DNA from: an uncultured Bacillota bacterium | GTDB lineage: Bacteria; Bacillota; Clostridia; Tissierellales; Tepidimicrobiaceae | Length of the DNA stretch: 64,000 nucleotides | Assembly: GCA_937967955.1 (NCBI GenBank) | Contig: CALBUB010000015.1 | Location: forward strand, 81,965 to 145,964 | Reading direction: 5' to 3' | In this document: positions 53,759 through 62,706 of the stretch, one piece after another | Layout: every line of letters starts with the position of its first letter | Numbering within the stretch: the first letter of the stretch is position 1 | Notes under the pieces: generated by a model | What the model was told of the DNA's origin: nothing | The model's database searches: none | Seen by the model: only the letters and a program-made list of their open reading frames with translations | Made by a program: the position numbers and the translations under genes

Positions 53759-54715
53759 TTAATTAGTTGATATATTTTTATATTGTTTTACAATATAGTC
53801 ACTAATTTCATCAACATTACTAAACTTTTTAATGTCTATCCATTTTATTCTATCATCTCTTTTAAACCATGTTAATTGCCTTTTTGCAAATCTTCTAGTA
53901 TTTCTTTTCAAAATATTTATAGCTTCTTCTAAGTCAGTTTCTCTGTACAGATAAGATATTATTTCCTTATAACCTATAGCTTGCATCGATACCAGGTCTC
54001 TAGTATAGCCCATATCTAATAACATTTTTACCTCTTCTATTAAACCTTCTTCTATCATCATATCCACTCTTTTTTCTATCCTTGAGTATAGAGTAGCTCT
54101 ATCCGTGTTAAGACCTATCATAAGCAAATTATATTTATCAGTTTCCTTTCTAAAGTTCTTATTAAAATAAGACATAGGTTTGCCAGTTTCATTATATACT
54201 TCTAACGCTCTTATAATCCTCTTTAAATCATTTGGACTAATTCTATTAGCAGTAATAGGGTCAATCTTATATAACTTATTGTATAAATACTCAATTCCAT
54301 GTATATTAGCAAGCTCTTCGCATTTTTGCCTAAACTTTTCATTTTTCTTTATTGTAGTAAATTTAAGTTCATAAACAATGGAATTTAAGTATAAACCAGA
54401 CCCTCCTACTACAATCGGGACTTTGTTTTTCCCGTTTATTTCTTTTATATATTTTTCTGCATAATTTTTAAAATCTGCTACGGTAAATTCTTCATTAGGA
54501 TACACCACATCAATCAAATAGTGGGGTATCCCTTCCATTTCTTCTGGTTTTACTTTTGCTGTCCCTATATCCATATATTTATAGATTTGCATTGAATCAG
54601 CAGAAATTATTTCTCCATTTAATTTTTTTGCTACTTCTATAGATACAGCTGTTTTTCCGATAGCTGTTGGTCCTACTATGACTAATAAATTTTGTTTTTT
54701 GCTCAATTTAATCAT
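53759..54715 (-). CDS. miaA: tRNA dimethylallyltransferase
   Basis: About 318 residues. P-loop G-P-T-A-I-G-K-T, D-S-M-Q-I-Y-K-Y-M-D-I-G-T-A-K and W-F-K-R-D are the MiaA signature. It isoprenylates A37 of tRNAs, the substrate for MiaB (59214). ATG 54715 touches AAAAGG and TTG 54706 is better spaced, so the exact start is uncertain; the frame also runs on into mutL to 54748. Overlap or tight spacing with mutL indicates one operon. Confidence 0.95.
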   Translation of the reverse strand: MIKLSKKQNLLVIVGPTAIGKTAVSIEVAKKLNGEIISADSMQIYKYMDIGTAKVKPEEMEGIPHYLIDVVYPNEEFTVADFKNYAEKYIKEINGKNKVPIVVGGSGLYLNSIVYELKFTTIKKNEKFRQKCEELANIHGIEYLYNKLYKIDPITANRISPNDLKRIIRALEVYNETGKPMSYFNKNFRKETDKYNLLMIGLNTDRATLYSRIEKRVDMMIEEGLIEEVKMLLDMGYTRDLVSMQAIGYKEIISYLYRETDLEEAINILKRNTRRFAKRQLTWFKRDDRIKWIDIKKFSNVDEISDYIVKQYKNISTN

Positions 54716-54719
54716 CCTT

Positions 54720-56579
54720 TTACATAATTCTTTTGAATTCTTTTTCAATATCTTTCTTTGATATTTCTATAATTGTAGGCCTTCCATGAGGGCATGTGTA
54801 TGGATTTTTTGTGTTCTTTAACTGTTCAATTAAACTTTCTATTTCAATTTCAGATATTTTATCTCCACTTTTTATGGCTTTTGTGCATGCAATTTTCATA
54901 ATTTTATCTATTTTTACTTCATAACTGCTATTTACATTATTTTTTAAACTATCAATTAGTTCTAAAAAGGAACTTTTTAACTGAGGCTTTCCAAATAATA
55001 TAGGGACTCCCCTTATAATAATAGAGTTTTGACCAAATTCTTCAACTATAAAACCTAATTTTTGAAAAGTATCTATATTATCCAAAACCAGGTCCATTTC
55101 TGTACTTGTTAATTCCAAAATTTCAGGTGTTAACAAAGTTTGAATAGCTATATTTTCACCTGTATATTCTGCTTTATATTTTTCATACATAACCCTTTCA
55201 TGTGCTGCATGTTGATCCATTATTAGTAGCTTATTGCTTTTAGAATCTTCCATTAAAATATAAGTTGAAAAAAGTACCCCTATAATTTTAACATCTTGCA
55301 AAAAATCTATTTTTTTCTTGTTTTTATCAACATCAATATTGCTATCTTTTTCATATACAATATGGCTAATTTCATCTTTTTTTTCTTCAACTTTAACACT
55401 TTTACTATCATAAATATCGGCTCTATCCAAAAAAACTTCTTCTTTTATAACATTATTTTTATCAGAATACTGCTTATCGTATAAATTAGTTTTCTTTACA
55501 TTTTTATCTATAAAGCTTTCTTCATATAATAGAGGTAATGGTTCTTGTGACTTCTTATTTTCTTCGTGATTAAAGGTTACCTTTTGTATATATAAATTTT
55601 TGTTTAATATTCTTGTAATAGCACTATCTAAAGCTTCCAGTATTTCTTGATGATTTATGAACTTTACTTCTTGTTTTGTGGGATGAATATTTACATCAAT
55701 CAAAGAAGGTTTGATATCTATAAATATTATAAAGACAGGAAATCTATTAACTGGTATTAAAGATTTATACTTTTCTTCAATTAAATTTGATATATCTTTA
55801 TTATTAACATATCTTTTATTGATATACAAATATTGATGCTTCCTATTACCCCTATAAAAAGTGTTATTAGATATATAACCGTATATTTTAAAGTTTTCAC
55901 ATGTATATTCAATTTTAAACAAATTATCATGAAATTCTTTACCTAGTAGTGTATATATATTAGATGCTATATCATTTTTTCTGGTTTTGAATATAATCTT
56001 ATTGTCTTTAACATATTTAAAAGATATATGGCTATTTCCAAGGGCTAATCTATATAATATATCATCAATGTGGTTTGCTTCAGTTTTATCAGATTTTAAA
56101 AATTTTTTCCTTACCGGTACATTATAAAACAAATCTCTAACAATCATAGTTGTACCTTTTGGGCAGCCAATGGGTTTTTTGTCTATGATTTTACCTTCTT
56201 CTACAAAAGCTTGAATACCTGATATACTATCCTGGGTTTTAGTTAAAACTTCTACCTTTGCTACAGTAGAAATACTTGCTAAAGCTTCTCCTCTAAAGCC
56301 AAAGGATAAAATATTATATAAATCGTCTGCATTATATATTTTACTAGTAGAATGTCTTTTAAAAGCTATATTTAAATCATCTTCTAATAACCCTTCTCCA
56401 TCATCAGTTACTCTAATATAATCTTTTCCCCCATTGGCTATTTCTACCGTTATATTTGACGCCTTTGCATCTAATGAGTTTTCCACTAGTTCCTTTACAA
56501 CTGATGCAGGCCTTTCTATTATTTCGCCTGCAGCAATCATCTTTATCGTAGATTCATCTAATAACCTAATTTTTCCCAT
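54720..56579 (-). CDS. mutL: DNA mismatch repair protein MutL
   Basis: 619 residues. GHKL ATPase: V-V-K-E-L-V-E-N-S-L-D-A, D-D-G-E-G, G-F-R-G-E-A-L-A-S-I. The C-terminal domain has the endonuclease motif D-Q-H-A-A-H-E-R-x-x-Y-E and C-P-H-G-R-P, so it is a nicking MutL as in bacteria without MutH. ATG 56579 follows two bases after the mutS stop; GGAGAG lies upstream. The frame could extend to 56597 within mutS but has no ribosome binding site. Confidence 0.97.
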   Translation of the reverse strand: MGKIRLLDESTIKMIAAGEIIERPASVVKELVENSLDAKASNITVEIANGGKDYIRVTDDGEGLLEDDLNIAFKRHSTSKIYNADDLYNILSFGFRGEALASISTVAKVEVLTKTQDSISGIQAFVEEGKIIDKKPIGCPKGTTMIVRDLFYNVPVRKKFLKSDKTEANHIDDILYRLALGNSHISFKYVKDNKIIFKTRKNDIASNIYTLLGKEFHDNLFKIEYTCENFKIYGYISNNTFYRGNRKHQYLYINKRYVNNKDISNLIEEKYKSLIPVNRFPVFIIFIDIKPSLIDVNIHPTKQEVKFINHQEILEALDSAITRILNKNLYIQKVTFNHEENKKSQEPLPLLYEESFIDKNVKKTNLYDKQYSDKNNVIKEEVFLDRADIYDSKSVKVEEKKDEISHIVYEKDSNIDVDKNKKKIDFLQDVKIIGVLFSTYILMEDSKSNKLLIMDQHAAHERVMYEKYKAEYTGENIAIQTLLTPEILELTSTEMDLVLDNIDTFQKLGFIVEEFGQNSIIIRGVPILFGKPQLKSSFLELIDSLKNNVNSSYEVKIDKIMKIACTKAIKSGDKISEIEIESLIEQLKNTKNPYTCPHGRPTIIEISKKDIEKEFKRIM

Positions 56580-56580
56580 C

Positions 56581-59199
56581 TTATATACTCTCCTCAAGGG
56601 CTTTTGCTTCAGTATTTAATTTATATAATATATTGATAGCTTCTATTGGAGTTATATTAGTTACATCTAATTTTTTTATCTTTTCAATTAAGTAATCTTT
56701 TTTATAGTCTAATAGATTATACTGATGATAATCTACATGAGTATCTTCCGCTTCTTTAACTAGTTGTTGTTTTTGTTCTATTTTTGCTAATATCTCATTA
56801 GCTCTATCAATTATCTTTTTATCTATTCCAGCTAACTTTGCTACCTCAATACCATAACTTTTATCGGTACTTCCTTCTACAATCTTTCTTAGGAATATTA
56901 TTTCATCATCTCTTTCTTCAACAAGTACAGTAAGGTTTTTAACATTTTCAATTTCCTTTTCTAGTTGGGTTAATTCATGATAATGGGTAGCAAATAAGGT
57001 TTTTGCTTTAAGATATTTTGCTATATACTCCACTACGGCCCAAGCAATACTTAAACCATCATAAGTGCTTGTGCCCCTACCGACTTCATCTAATATTATC
57101 AAGCTATTTTTAGTAGCATTCTTAATAATATTAGAAACTTCATTCATTTCTACCATAAATGTACTTTCCCCTTGAGATAGATTGTCAGATGCTCCTATTC
57201 GTGTAAATATCCTATCAACTATTCCAATATCAGCTTCTTTTGCAGGCACAAATGAGCCTATCTGAGCCATTAAAACAATAATTGCTACCTGTCTCATATA
57301 GGTAGATTTACCAGCCATGTTTGGTCCTGTAATTATCTGTACCATATTATTGTTATTATCTAAATAAGTGTCATTAGGCACAAATAGCTTACCAGCTAGT
57401 GTTTCTTCAACAACAGGATGTCTTCCTTCTACTATTTTGATTATGCCTTTATTATTAAGTTTGGGCCTTACATAATTGTTTTTATACGCTACCTGGGCAA
57501 AAGAATTTAATACATCAATCGTAGCAATTAATTTGCTAACTCTTTGAATTCTATTAATTTCTTTTTTTATACTTTCTCTTATATCCTGGAATATGTTGAA
57601 TTCCATTTCTACTATTTTTTCTTCTGCACCTAAAATTTTTAATTCTACCTCTTTTAGCTCATCTGTGTAATATCTTTCAGAATTGGTTAAAGTTTGTTTT
57701 CTAATAAAATAATCTGGCACCATATTTAAATAGGATTTTGTAACTTCAAAATAATAACCGGTTTTCTTATTAAAACCTATTTTTAAATTTTTAATACCAG
57801 TTTTTTCCCTTTCTTTAGCCTCTAAATTAGCTATCCATAATTTACCATTGGTGCTTATCTCTCTTAATTCATCTAATTCTTTGTTAAAACCTTCTTTTAT
57901 TAAACCTCCTTCTTTAATTGTAACTGGAGGATTGTCAACAATAGATTTGTTGATAAGTTCATAAACATCCTTAAGAGTATCAATTTTTATACCTATACTA
58001 CTCAATTTATTTTCTCCAGATTGTATAAGCAGCTCTTTAAGCTCAGGAACTTTTTCTAATGATAATTTTAAGGAATATAGATCTCTTGCATTACAATTTC
58101 CGTAAGATATTTTACTAACCAATCTTTCAAGATCATAAATCTTATCTAAACATTCTTTAACCTTATCCATCAAAACAACATTTGAAACTAATAATTCTAC
58201 TATTTCTTGACGTCTTTTAATTTCTGATATGTTTAACAAGGGCTGTTCCAACCAATTCTTAAGAAGTCTTCCTCCCATTGCAGTTGATGTTTTGTCTAAT
58301 AGCCATATTAAAGCTCCTTTTTTATTCCTACTCATTATAGTTTCATGGATTTCTAAATTTATTCTTGTATTAATGTCTAAAATCATGTACTCTTGGGGAT
58401 TGTAAAATTCAATGGTGTTAATATGGTTTAGAGAATCTTTCTGAGTTTCATATAGGTAATCAAGCAGCTTACCAGTGGATAAGGTAGAATACATTTTCCC
58501 TTTTAAATTTAAGTCATCTAAAGTCTTAACATTAAAGTGTTTAGTTATCCTAGGTATCCAGTTTATTGTAGTAAAAGCATCATCTTCATAAACCGTAATA
58601 TACGGATTTATTGTATTTTTTATTATTTTCACTATTTTTTCATTTTGTGTGACCTTTTGATTACAGATAACCTCCGATGGAAGGATTTTTCCTAATTCAT
58701 CTATAATGAAGCTATATAAATTGTCAATATCACTTAAGAATTCCGTAGTATACATTTCACCTGTTGAGCTGTCAACATATGACAGCCCAACTCCATTATC
58801 ATCCATAAATATTGAAACAAGATAATTATTTGTTTTTTCATCCAATACATCTATGTCTGTAATGGTACCAGGTGTTACAATTCTAACTACATCCCTTTTT
58901 ACTAATCCTTTTGCTACAGCTGGATCCTCCAATTGTTCACATATAGCAACTTTATATCCTTTTTCAACCAATTTTGAAATATATACCTCTGATACATGAT
59001 GAGGTACTCCACACATTGGCGCTTTTAAGTTTTGTCCAGCTTCTCTATGAGTTAGTGCTATTTCTAGTTCTTTTGATGCAATAATAGCATCATCAAAAAA
59101 CATTTCATAAAAATCTCCTAGACGAAAGAATAAGATGCAATCCCTATATTTTTCTTTTATCTTTTTATATTGCTTCATCATTGGTGTTAAATTTTCCAA
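56581..59199 (-). CDS. mutS: DNA mismatch repair protein MutS
   Basis: 872 residues. F-F-R-L-G-D-F-Y-E-M-F near the N-terminus is the mismatch-wedge F-x-E motif. The ABC ATPase has T-G-P-N-M-A-G-K-S-T (about 620) and D-E-V-G-R-G-T-S-T-Y-D-G. The start is TTG 59199, 7 bases after GGAGG; ATG 59217, which overlaps the miaB stop, contains that ribosome binding site just downstream and is less likely. Confidence 0.97.
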   Translation of the reverse strand: MENLTPMMKQYKKIKEKYRDCILFFRLGDFYEMFFDDAIIASKELEIALTHREAGQNLKAPMCGVPHHVSEVYISKLVEKGYKVAICEQLEDPAVAKGLVKRDVVRIVTPGTITDIDVLDEKTNNYLVSIFMDDNGVGLSYVDSSTGEMYTTEFLSDIDNLYSFIIDELGKILPSEVICNQKVTQNEKIVKIIKNTINPYITVYEDDAFTTINWIPRITKHFNVKTLDDLNLKGKMYSTLSTGKLLDYLYETQKDSLNHINTIEFYNPQEYMILDINTRINLEIHETIMSRNKKGALIWLLDKTSTAMGGRLLKNWLEQPLLNISEIKRRQEIVELLVSNVVLMDKVKECLDKIYDLERLVSKISYGNCNARDLYSLKLSLEKVPELKELLIQSGENKLSSIGIKIDTLKDVYELINKSIVDNPPVTIKEGGLIKEGFNKELDELREISTNGKLWIANLEAKEREKTGIKNLKIGFNKKTGYYFEVTKSYLNMVPDYFIRKQTLTNSERYYTDELKEVELKILGAEEKIVEMEFNIFQDIRESIKKEINRIQRVSKLIATIDVLNSFAQVAYKNNYVRPKLNNKGIIKIVEGRHPVVEETLAGKLFVPNDTYLDNNNNMVQIITGPNMAGKSTYMRQVAIIVLMAQIGSFVPAKEADIGIVDRIFTRIGASDNLSQGESTFMVEMNEVSNIIKNATKNSLIILDEVGRGTSTYDGLSIAWAVVEYIAKYLKAKTLFATHYHELTQLEKEIENVKNLTVLVEERDDEIIFLRKIVEGSTDKSYGIEVAKLAGIDKKIIDRANEILAKIEQKQQLVKEAEDTHVDYHQYNLLDYKKDYLIEKIKKLDVTNITPIEAINILYKLNTEAKALEESI

Positions 59200-59213
59200 A
59201 ATTAAAACCTCCG

Positions 59214-60536
59214 TCATTGAATGATAGAACCTTCTAAAGTAAAAGTTTTTGCCTCTGTTATTTTAACATTTACAAACTTACCAATCAAATTTTCGTCTCC
59301 TTTAAAGTGAACTAGTTTGCCTGTTCTAGTTCTTCCCGACAGGACTTCCTTATTATTTTTACTTACTTCTTCTACTAAAACTTCAACATTCCTATTTAGA
59401 TATTTAGAATTATTTTCATAAAATATTGGATATAATGTATCTAATAATCTTTGGAATCTTTCTTGTTTAATTTCTTCAGGCACTTGATTTTCTTTTTTAG
59501 CTGCAATTGTACCTTCACGTTTTGAGTATAAGAAAGTAAAAGCTGAATCATACCTTACTTTTCTTACTAAATCAAGGGTTTCTTCAAAATCTTCTTCTGT
59601 TTCTCCTGGGAAGCCTACTATTATATCAGTAGTAATAGCTATGTCGGGTATAGCTTTCTTAATTTTTTCTACTAATTGTAAATAGTCTTCTTTTGTGTAT
59701 TTTCTATTCATAGCTTTTAAAATTCTGCTACTACCAGATTGAACAGGTAAGTGAAGATGTTCACATACTTTATCTAGTTCAGCCATTGCTTGGATTAGCT
59801 CATCCGATAAATCTTTAGGATGTGAGGTCATAAACCTGATCCTTTCAATACCATCAATCTTATTTATTTCCCTTAATAAATCTGCAAAACTAAAATCATA
59901 TTCCAGTGTTTTTCCGTAGGAGTTTACATTTTGTCCAAGTAAGGTTACTTCTTTGCAGCCATCTGCAGCTAACATTTCTATTTCTCTTATGATATTCTTC
60001 GGTTCTCTACTTCTTTCCCTTCCTCTAGTATAAGGAACTATACAATATGTGCAAAAGTTATTACAACCATACATTATATTTACAAAAGCTTTAAAAGAGT
60101 ATTTTCTATTAGCTAATACATTTTCTACAATCTCTCTATTATCTTCTTCTACATCAACTATAGTTTCCCCTGTTTGTAAGTGTCTGTCTATTAATTGGGG
60201 CAGTTTATGGATATTGCTAGTACCAAATATTATATCCACATGTTTATACTTATTTAACACCACATTTCTTGCCGTTTCTGTTTGCATCATACATCCACAA
60301 ACAGCAAGGATTAAATTAGGTTTCCTTCTCTTTAGCTCTTTTAATTCTCCTAATTGACCGTATACTTTTAACTCTGCATTCTCTCTTACAATACATGTAT
60401 TGTAAATGATAATATCACTATCTTCTTTATTATCTGTAGGTTTATATCCCATATTTTCCAATAACCAGGACATTTTTTCTGAATCGTGTTCATTCATTTG
60501 GCAACCATAAGTCACTATTGTATATTTTTTTGTCAT
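59214..60536 (-). CDS. miaB: tRNA-2-methylthio-N6-dimethylallyladenosine synthase MiaB
   Basis: 440 residues. [12 protein letters not shown], radical-[11 protein letters not shown] and a C-terminal TRAM domain. G-C-Q-M-N marks MiaB as opposed to RimO. It adds the methylthio group to the MiaA product. AAGGAGG precedes the ATG. First gene of the miaB-mutS-mutL-miaA-hfq cluster. Confidence 0.97.
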   Translation of the reverse strand: MTKKYTIVTYGCQMNEHDSEKMSWLLENMGYKPTDNKEDSDIIIYNTCIVRENAELKVYGQLGELKELKRRKPNLILAVCGCMMQTETARNVVLNKYKHVDIIFGTSNIHKLPQLIDRHLQTGETIVDVEEDNREIVENVLANRKYSFKAFVNIMYGCNNFCTYCIVPYTRGRERSREPKNIIREIEMLAADGCKEVTLLGQNVNSYGKTLEYDFSFADLLREINKIDGIERIRFMTSHPKDLSDELIQAMAELDKVCEHLHLPVQSGSSRILKAMNRKYTKEDYLQLVEKIKKAIPDIAITTDIIVGFPGETEEDFEETLDLVRKVRYDSAFTFLYSKREGTIAAKKENQVPEEIKQERFQRLLDTLYPIFYENNSKYLNRNVEVLVEEVSKNNKEVLSGRTRTGKLVHFKGDENLIGKFVNVKITEAKTFTLEGSIIQ

Positions 60537-60631
60537 TTGTTTTCCTCCTTAAATTCTAACTATCTTTTATTATAGCAAAATTAGATAAAAAGAGAACATT
60601 TAAATTTGATATGTTGTGTGATTGAAACAAT

Positions 60632-60671
60632 AATAAAAGATGCAAATAACTAAAAAGTTATTTGCATCTTT
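60632..60671 (-). terminator. Terminator for the Cys-rich small gene
   Basis: A 16-bp perfect stem (60636-60651 with 60656-60671, core GATGCAAATAACT); read on the minus strand it ends in TTTTATTATT. Confidence 0.8.
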
Positions 60672-60696
60672 ATTCGAACTAATATTGTTTTCAGAT

Positions 60697-60843
60697 TTAG
60701 TATTCTTGAATAAGTAGGTTTTCGAAAAACTCACAGCATTTAACTTGGCACTGGCCACACACATTATGAATGCAGGTTATAGCTCCGCACCTCTTTTTAC
60801 TTCTATCATGTACTAATTTTACAGTTTTATCTTTTTGCTTCAT
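60697..60843 (-). CDS. 48-residue Cys-rich protein, function unknown
   Basis: Reads M-K-Q-K-D-K-T-V-K-L at the start and ends L-I-Q-E-Y, with six Cys at 19, 24, 29, 32, 36 and 37 and His at 12 and 26. The basic N-half has no signal peptide, so it is probably cytoplasmic and could bind a metal or Fe-S cluster. AAAGGG lies 9 bases before ATG 60843. A 17-bp-spaced promoter (60904-60876) and a strong terminator bracket it, which supports a real, separately transcribed gene. Not recognised as a known family. Confidence 0.7.
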   Translation of the reverse strand: MKQKDKTVKLVHDRSKKRCGAITCIHNVCGQCQVKCCEFFENLLIQEY

Positions 60844-60875
60844 AGCTATCTACCCTTTCCCGCCGGTTTTATTAA

Positions 60876-60904
60876 ATTATACCACAGGAAGTAGAATATT
60901 ACAA
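60876..60904 (-). promoter_or_regulatory. Promoter of the Cys-rich small gene
   Basis: On the minus strand: TTGTAA (60904-60899), a 17-bp spacer and TATAAT (60881-60876). About 33 bp upstream of the ATG. Confidence 0.7.
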
Positions 60905-61023
60905 GGAATGTTTCTGAAAATTGAATAATATTTTTAACGATATTTCATTTAATTGAAATAATAAGAAGCTAAACCGGCATTCTCTATATACAATATGCAA
61001 GTTTAACTTCATAACATTTATTA

Positions 61024-61626
61024 TTAGTTATGTTTATTTTTTCTAAATAGCCTTTTTAAAAAACCCCTATTATTCTCTAATCTATTAATTTTCTCTTTTA
61101 GCTGAGCTACTTCATATGATTTTTCTTTTACCTTCATCTTCAATTTGGCATTTTCACAAATTAGAATATCCCTTTCCTTGCTATTTAACTCATTTCTTAA
61201 AGATACAATTTCATCCATTAATTTCTCGAACATTTGGTCATTATATTCTTTATTTCTAGCTATTATTTCTTTTAAACTATTGATAAACTTGTCATGCAAG
61301 TTTATACTAATTTTTTCAGCTAATTCTATTGTATCAATAGAATTTATTTGGCTAGTAGTTGTTAAAGCAGTTTCATCCTTTGAATTAATAAGTACCTCTG
61401 GTGATTTTATTATTAATTTGATTTGTTTATTAGTAAAGCCCTTATCCTGTAAATACTTTATATATTGAAATAACTCTATCTCAGCATATGTATAATACCT
61501 ATGATTAGATTCATTGCGCGGTATATCCAGTTCAAACTCTTTTTCATAATATCTAAGCACATGGGGAGGGTAGCCTGTTATTTCAGCTACTTCTGATATT
61601 CCATACTGCTTGTCTACATCTACCAT
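61024..61626 (-). CDS. MerR-type HTH protein with C-terminal coiled coil (RacA-like layout)
   Basis: 200 residues. A MerR winged helix (Y-G-I-S-E-V-A-E-I-T-G-Y-P-P-H-V-L-R-Y-Y-E, then R-N-E-S-N-H-R-Y-Y-T) is followed by about 100 residues of coiled coil (E-I-V-S-L-R-N-E-L, V-A-Q-L-K-E-K-I-N-R-L) and a basic tail (F-L-K-R-L-F-R-K-N-K-H). No ligand-binding domain is seen. RacA, the chromosome-anchoring protein of sporulating Bacillus, has the same plan and length, but orthology is unproven. GGGGGTAATCT before the ATG. Confidence 0.75.
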   Translation of the reverse strand: MVDVDKQYGISEVAEITGYPPHVLRYYEKEFELDIPRNESNHRYYTYAEIELFQYIKYLQDKGFTNKQIKLIIKSPEVLINSKDETALTTTSQINSIDTIELAEKISINLHDKFINSLKEIIARNKEYNDQMFEKLMDEIVSLRNELNSKERDILICENAKLKMKVKEKSYEVAQLKEKINRLENNRGFLKRLFRKNKHN

Positions 61627-61776
61627 TAGATTACCCCCTTGAAACGGTGTTATAATATACTCCTTCTTTTTTAAAACCTTAAATTCCTTTTTAAAAAATT
61701 TGTAAAATCTCTGATAGGTGTTGATATTTTTCTATATTCCCCCATTATTTTTTATTATAAGTGAACTGTTCTATAA

Positions 61777-62553
61777 TCAATCGATTTTTTTGTAGAAAAA
61801 TGTTTTTACAGATTTGAAGCCATATCTTTCTGGCAAGAGGATTTGTTCTGTACTTCCTACAAAAAATATACCTCCATCACTTAAGCTATGGTGAAATTTC
61901 CTATAAAGTAATTCTTTAGCTTCATTTGTAAAATAAATTAATACGTTCCTGCATAAAATTAAGTCCACTTCTTTTGGGAAAGGATCTTTTAAAAGATCTA
62001 ATCTTTTAAATTCAACAGCAGCTTTTATCTCATCGCTAATTTTATATGAGTTTTCAACTTTTTCAAAATATTTATGTATAAACTCCCTAGGTAAATTTCT
62101 TAAAGCCTTTTCATCATATATGCCAATTTTGGCTTTTTCTATAGCCCCTAAATCTATATCAGTTGCAAGTACCCTTATGTCTTTTAAATTGTAAAATTTA
62201 GTTAATAACATAGCTAGCGAATAAGGTTCTTCACCAGTAGAACAGGCAGAGCTCCAAACTTTTAAAGGCCCTCTTCTTTTTTTAACTAATTCTGGAATGA
62301 TATCCTTTTCTAATATATTCCACTGAGACTTATTTCTATAAAATTCAGATACGTTTATAGTAAGATAGTTTATAAATTGTTCTAGTAAGTCCTTATCTAT
62401 CTTTAATTTTTGGTAATATTCATCAAAGTTGTTAAAGCCGTTTCTCTTCATTAATGAAGTTATTCTTCTTAACATCTGCCTTTCTTTATAATAATTTAGA
62501 TCTATATTTATTAATTTGTTAATATTCTTTTTGAAAATCTCGTATTGTTCCAT
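61777..62553 (-). CDS. cheR: Chemotaxis protein methyltransferase CheR
   Basis: 258 residues. An N-terminal helical domain and a SAM domain with S-S-A-C-S-T-G-E-E-P-Y-S-L-A-M and C-R-N-V-L-I-Y-F. It methylates receptor glutamates and opposes CheB (1142). No C-terminal TPR or receptor-docking extension. AAAAGGGGAG before the ATG. Placed far from the che operon, downstream of the S1 gene and its terminator. Confidence 0.96.
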   Translation of the reverse strand: MEQYEIFKKNINKLINIDLNYYKERQMLRRITSLMKRNGFNNFDEYYQKLKIDKDLLEQFINYLTINVSEFYRNKSQWNILEKDIIPELVKKRRGPLKVWSSACSTGEEPYSLAMLLTKFYNLKDIRVLATDIDLGAIEKAKIGIYDEKALRNLPREFIHKYFEKVENSYKISDEIKAAVEFKRLDLLKDPFPKEVDLILCRNVLIYFTNEAKELLYRKFHHSLSDGGIFFVGSTEQILLPERYGFKSVKTFFYKKID

Positions 62554-62579
62554 TTGACTCCCCTTTTCATGCTTATTTA

Positions 62580-62608
62580 CAAAAAAAGCTGTGGCCTAAA
62601 AGCCACAG
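62580..62608 (-). terminator. Terminator between the S1 and cheR genes
   Basis: On the minus strand CTGTGGC (62608-62602) pairs with GCCACAG (62595-62589), followed by C and seven T. Confidence 0.9.
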
Positions 62609-62619
62609 AATAACTTAAA

Positions 62620-62694
62620 GGGGGTCTTGATGTATTTTTGAGAGGTTACAGTATTATTTTTTACAAAATAATCTTATTTATACATCAAACCCCC
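62620..62694 (-). ncRNA. Candidate structured RNA element between S1 and cheR
   Basis: On the minus strand GGGGG...TGATGTA (62694-62681) pairs with TACATCA...CCCCC (62634-62620) with a one-base bulge. It encloses a second hairpin of 8 bp (62653-62660 with 62665-62672). Just downstream, about 11 bases away, comes the terminator, so the pair could form a 3' UTR or a leader control element for cheR. It does not match a riboswitch class I know. Confidence 0.4.
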
Positions 62695-62706
62695 AAAAAA
62701 TTTGCA

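Noticed and set aside
60697..60843. SCIFF-type (six cysteines in forty-five residues) peptide precursor
   Set aside because: Cys count and length are similar, but spacing and C-terminus differ and no dedicated radical-SAM maturase is adjacent; MiaB is a tRNA enzyme.
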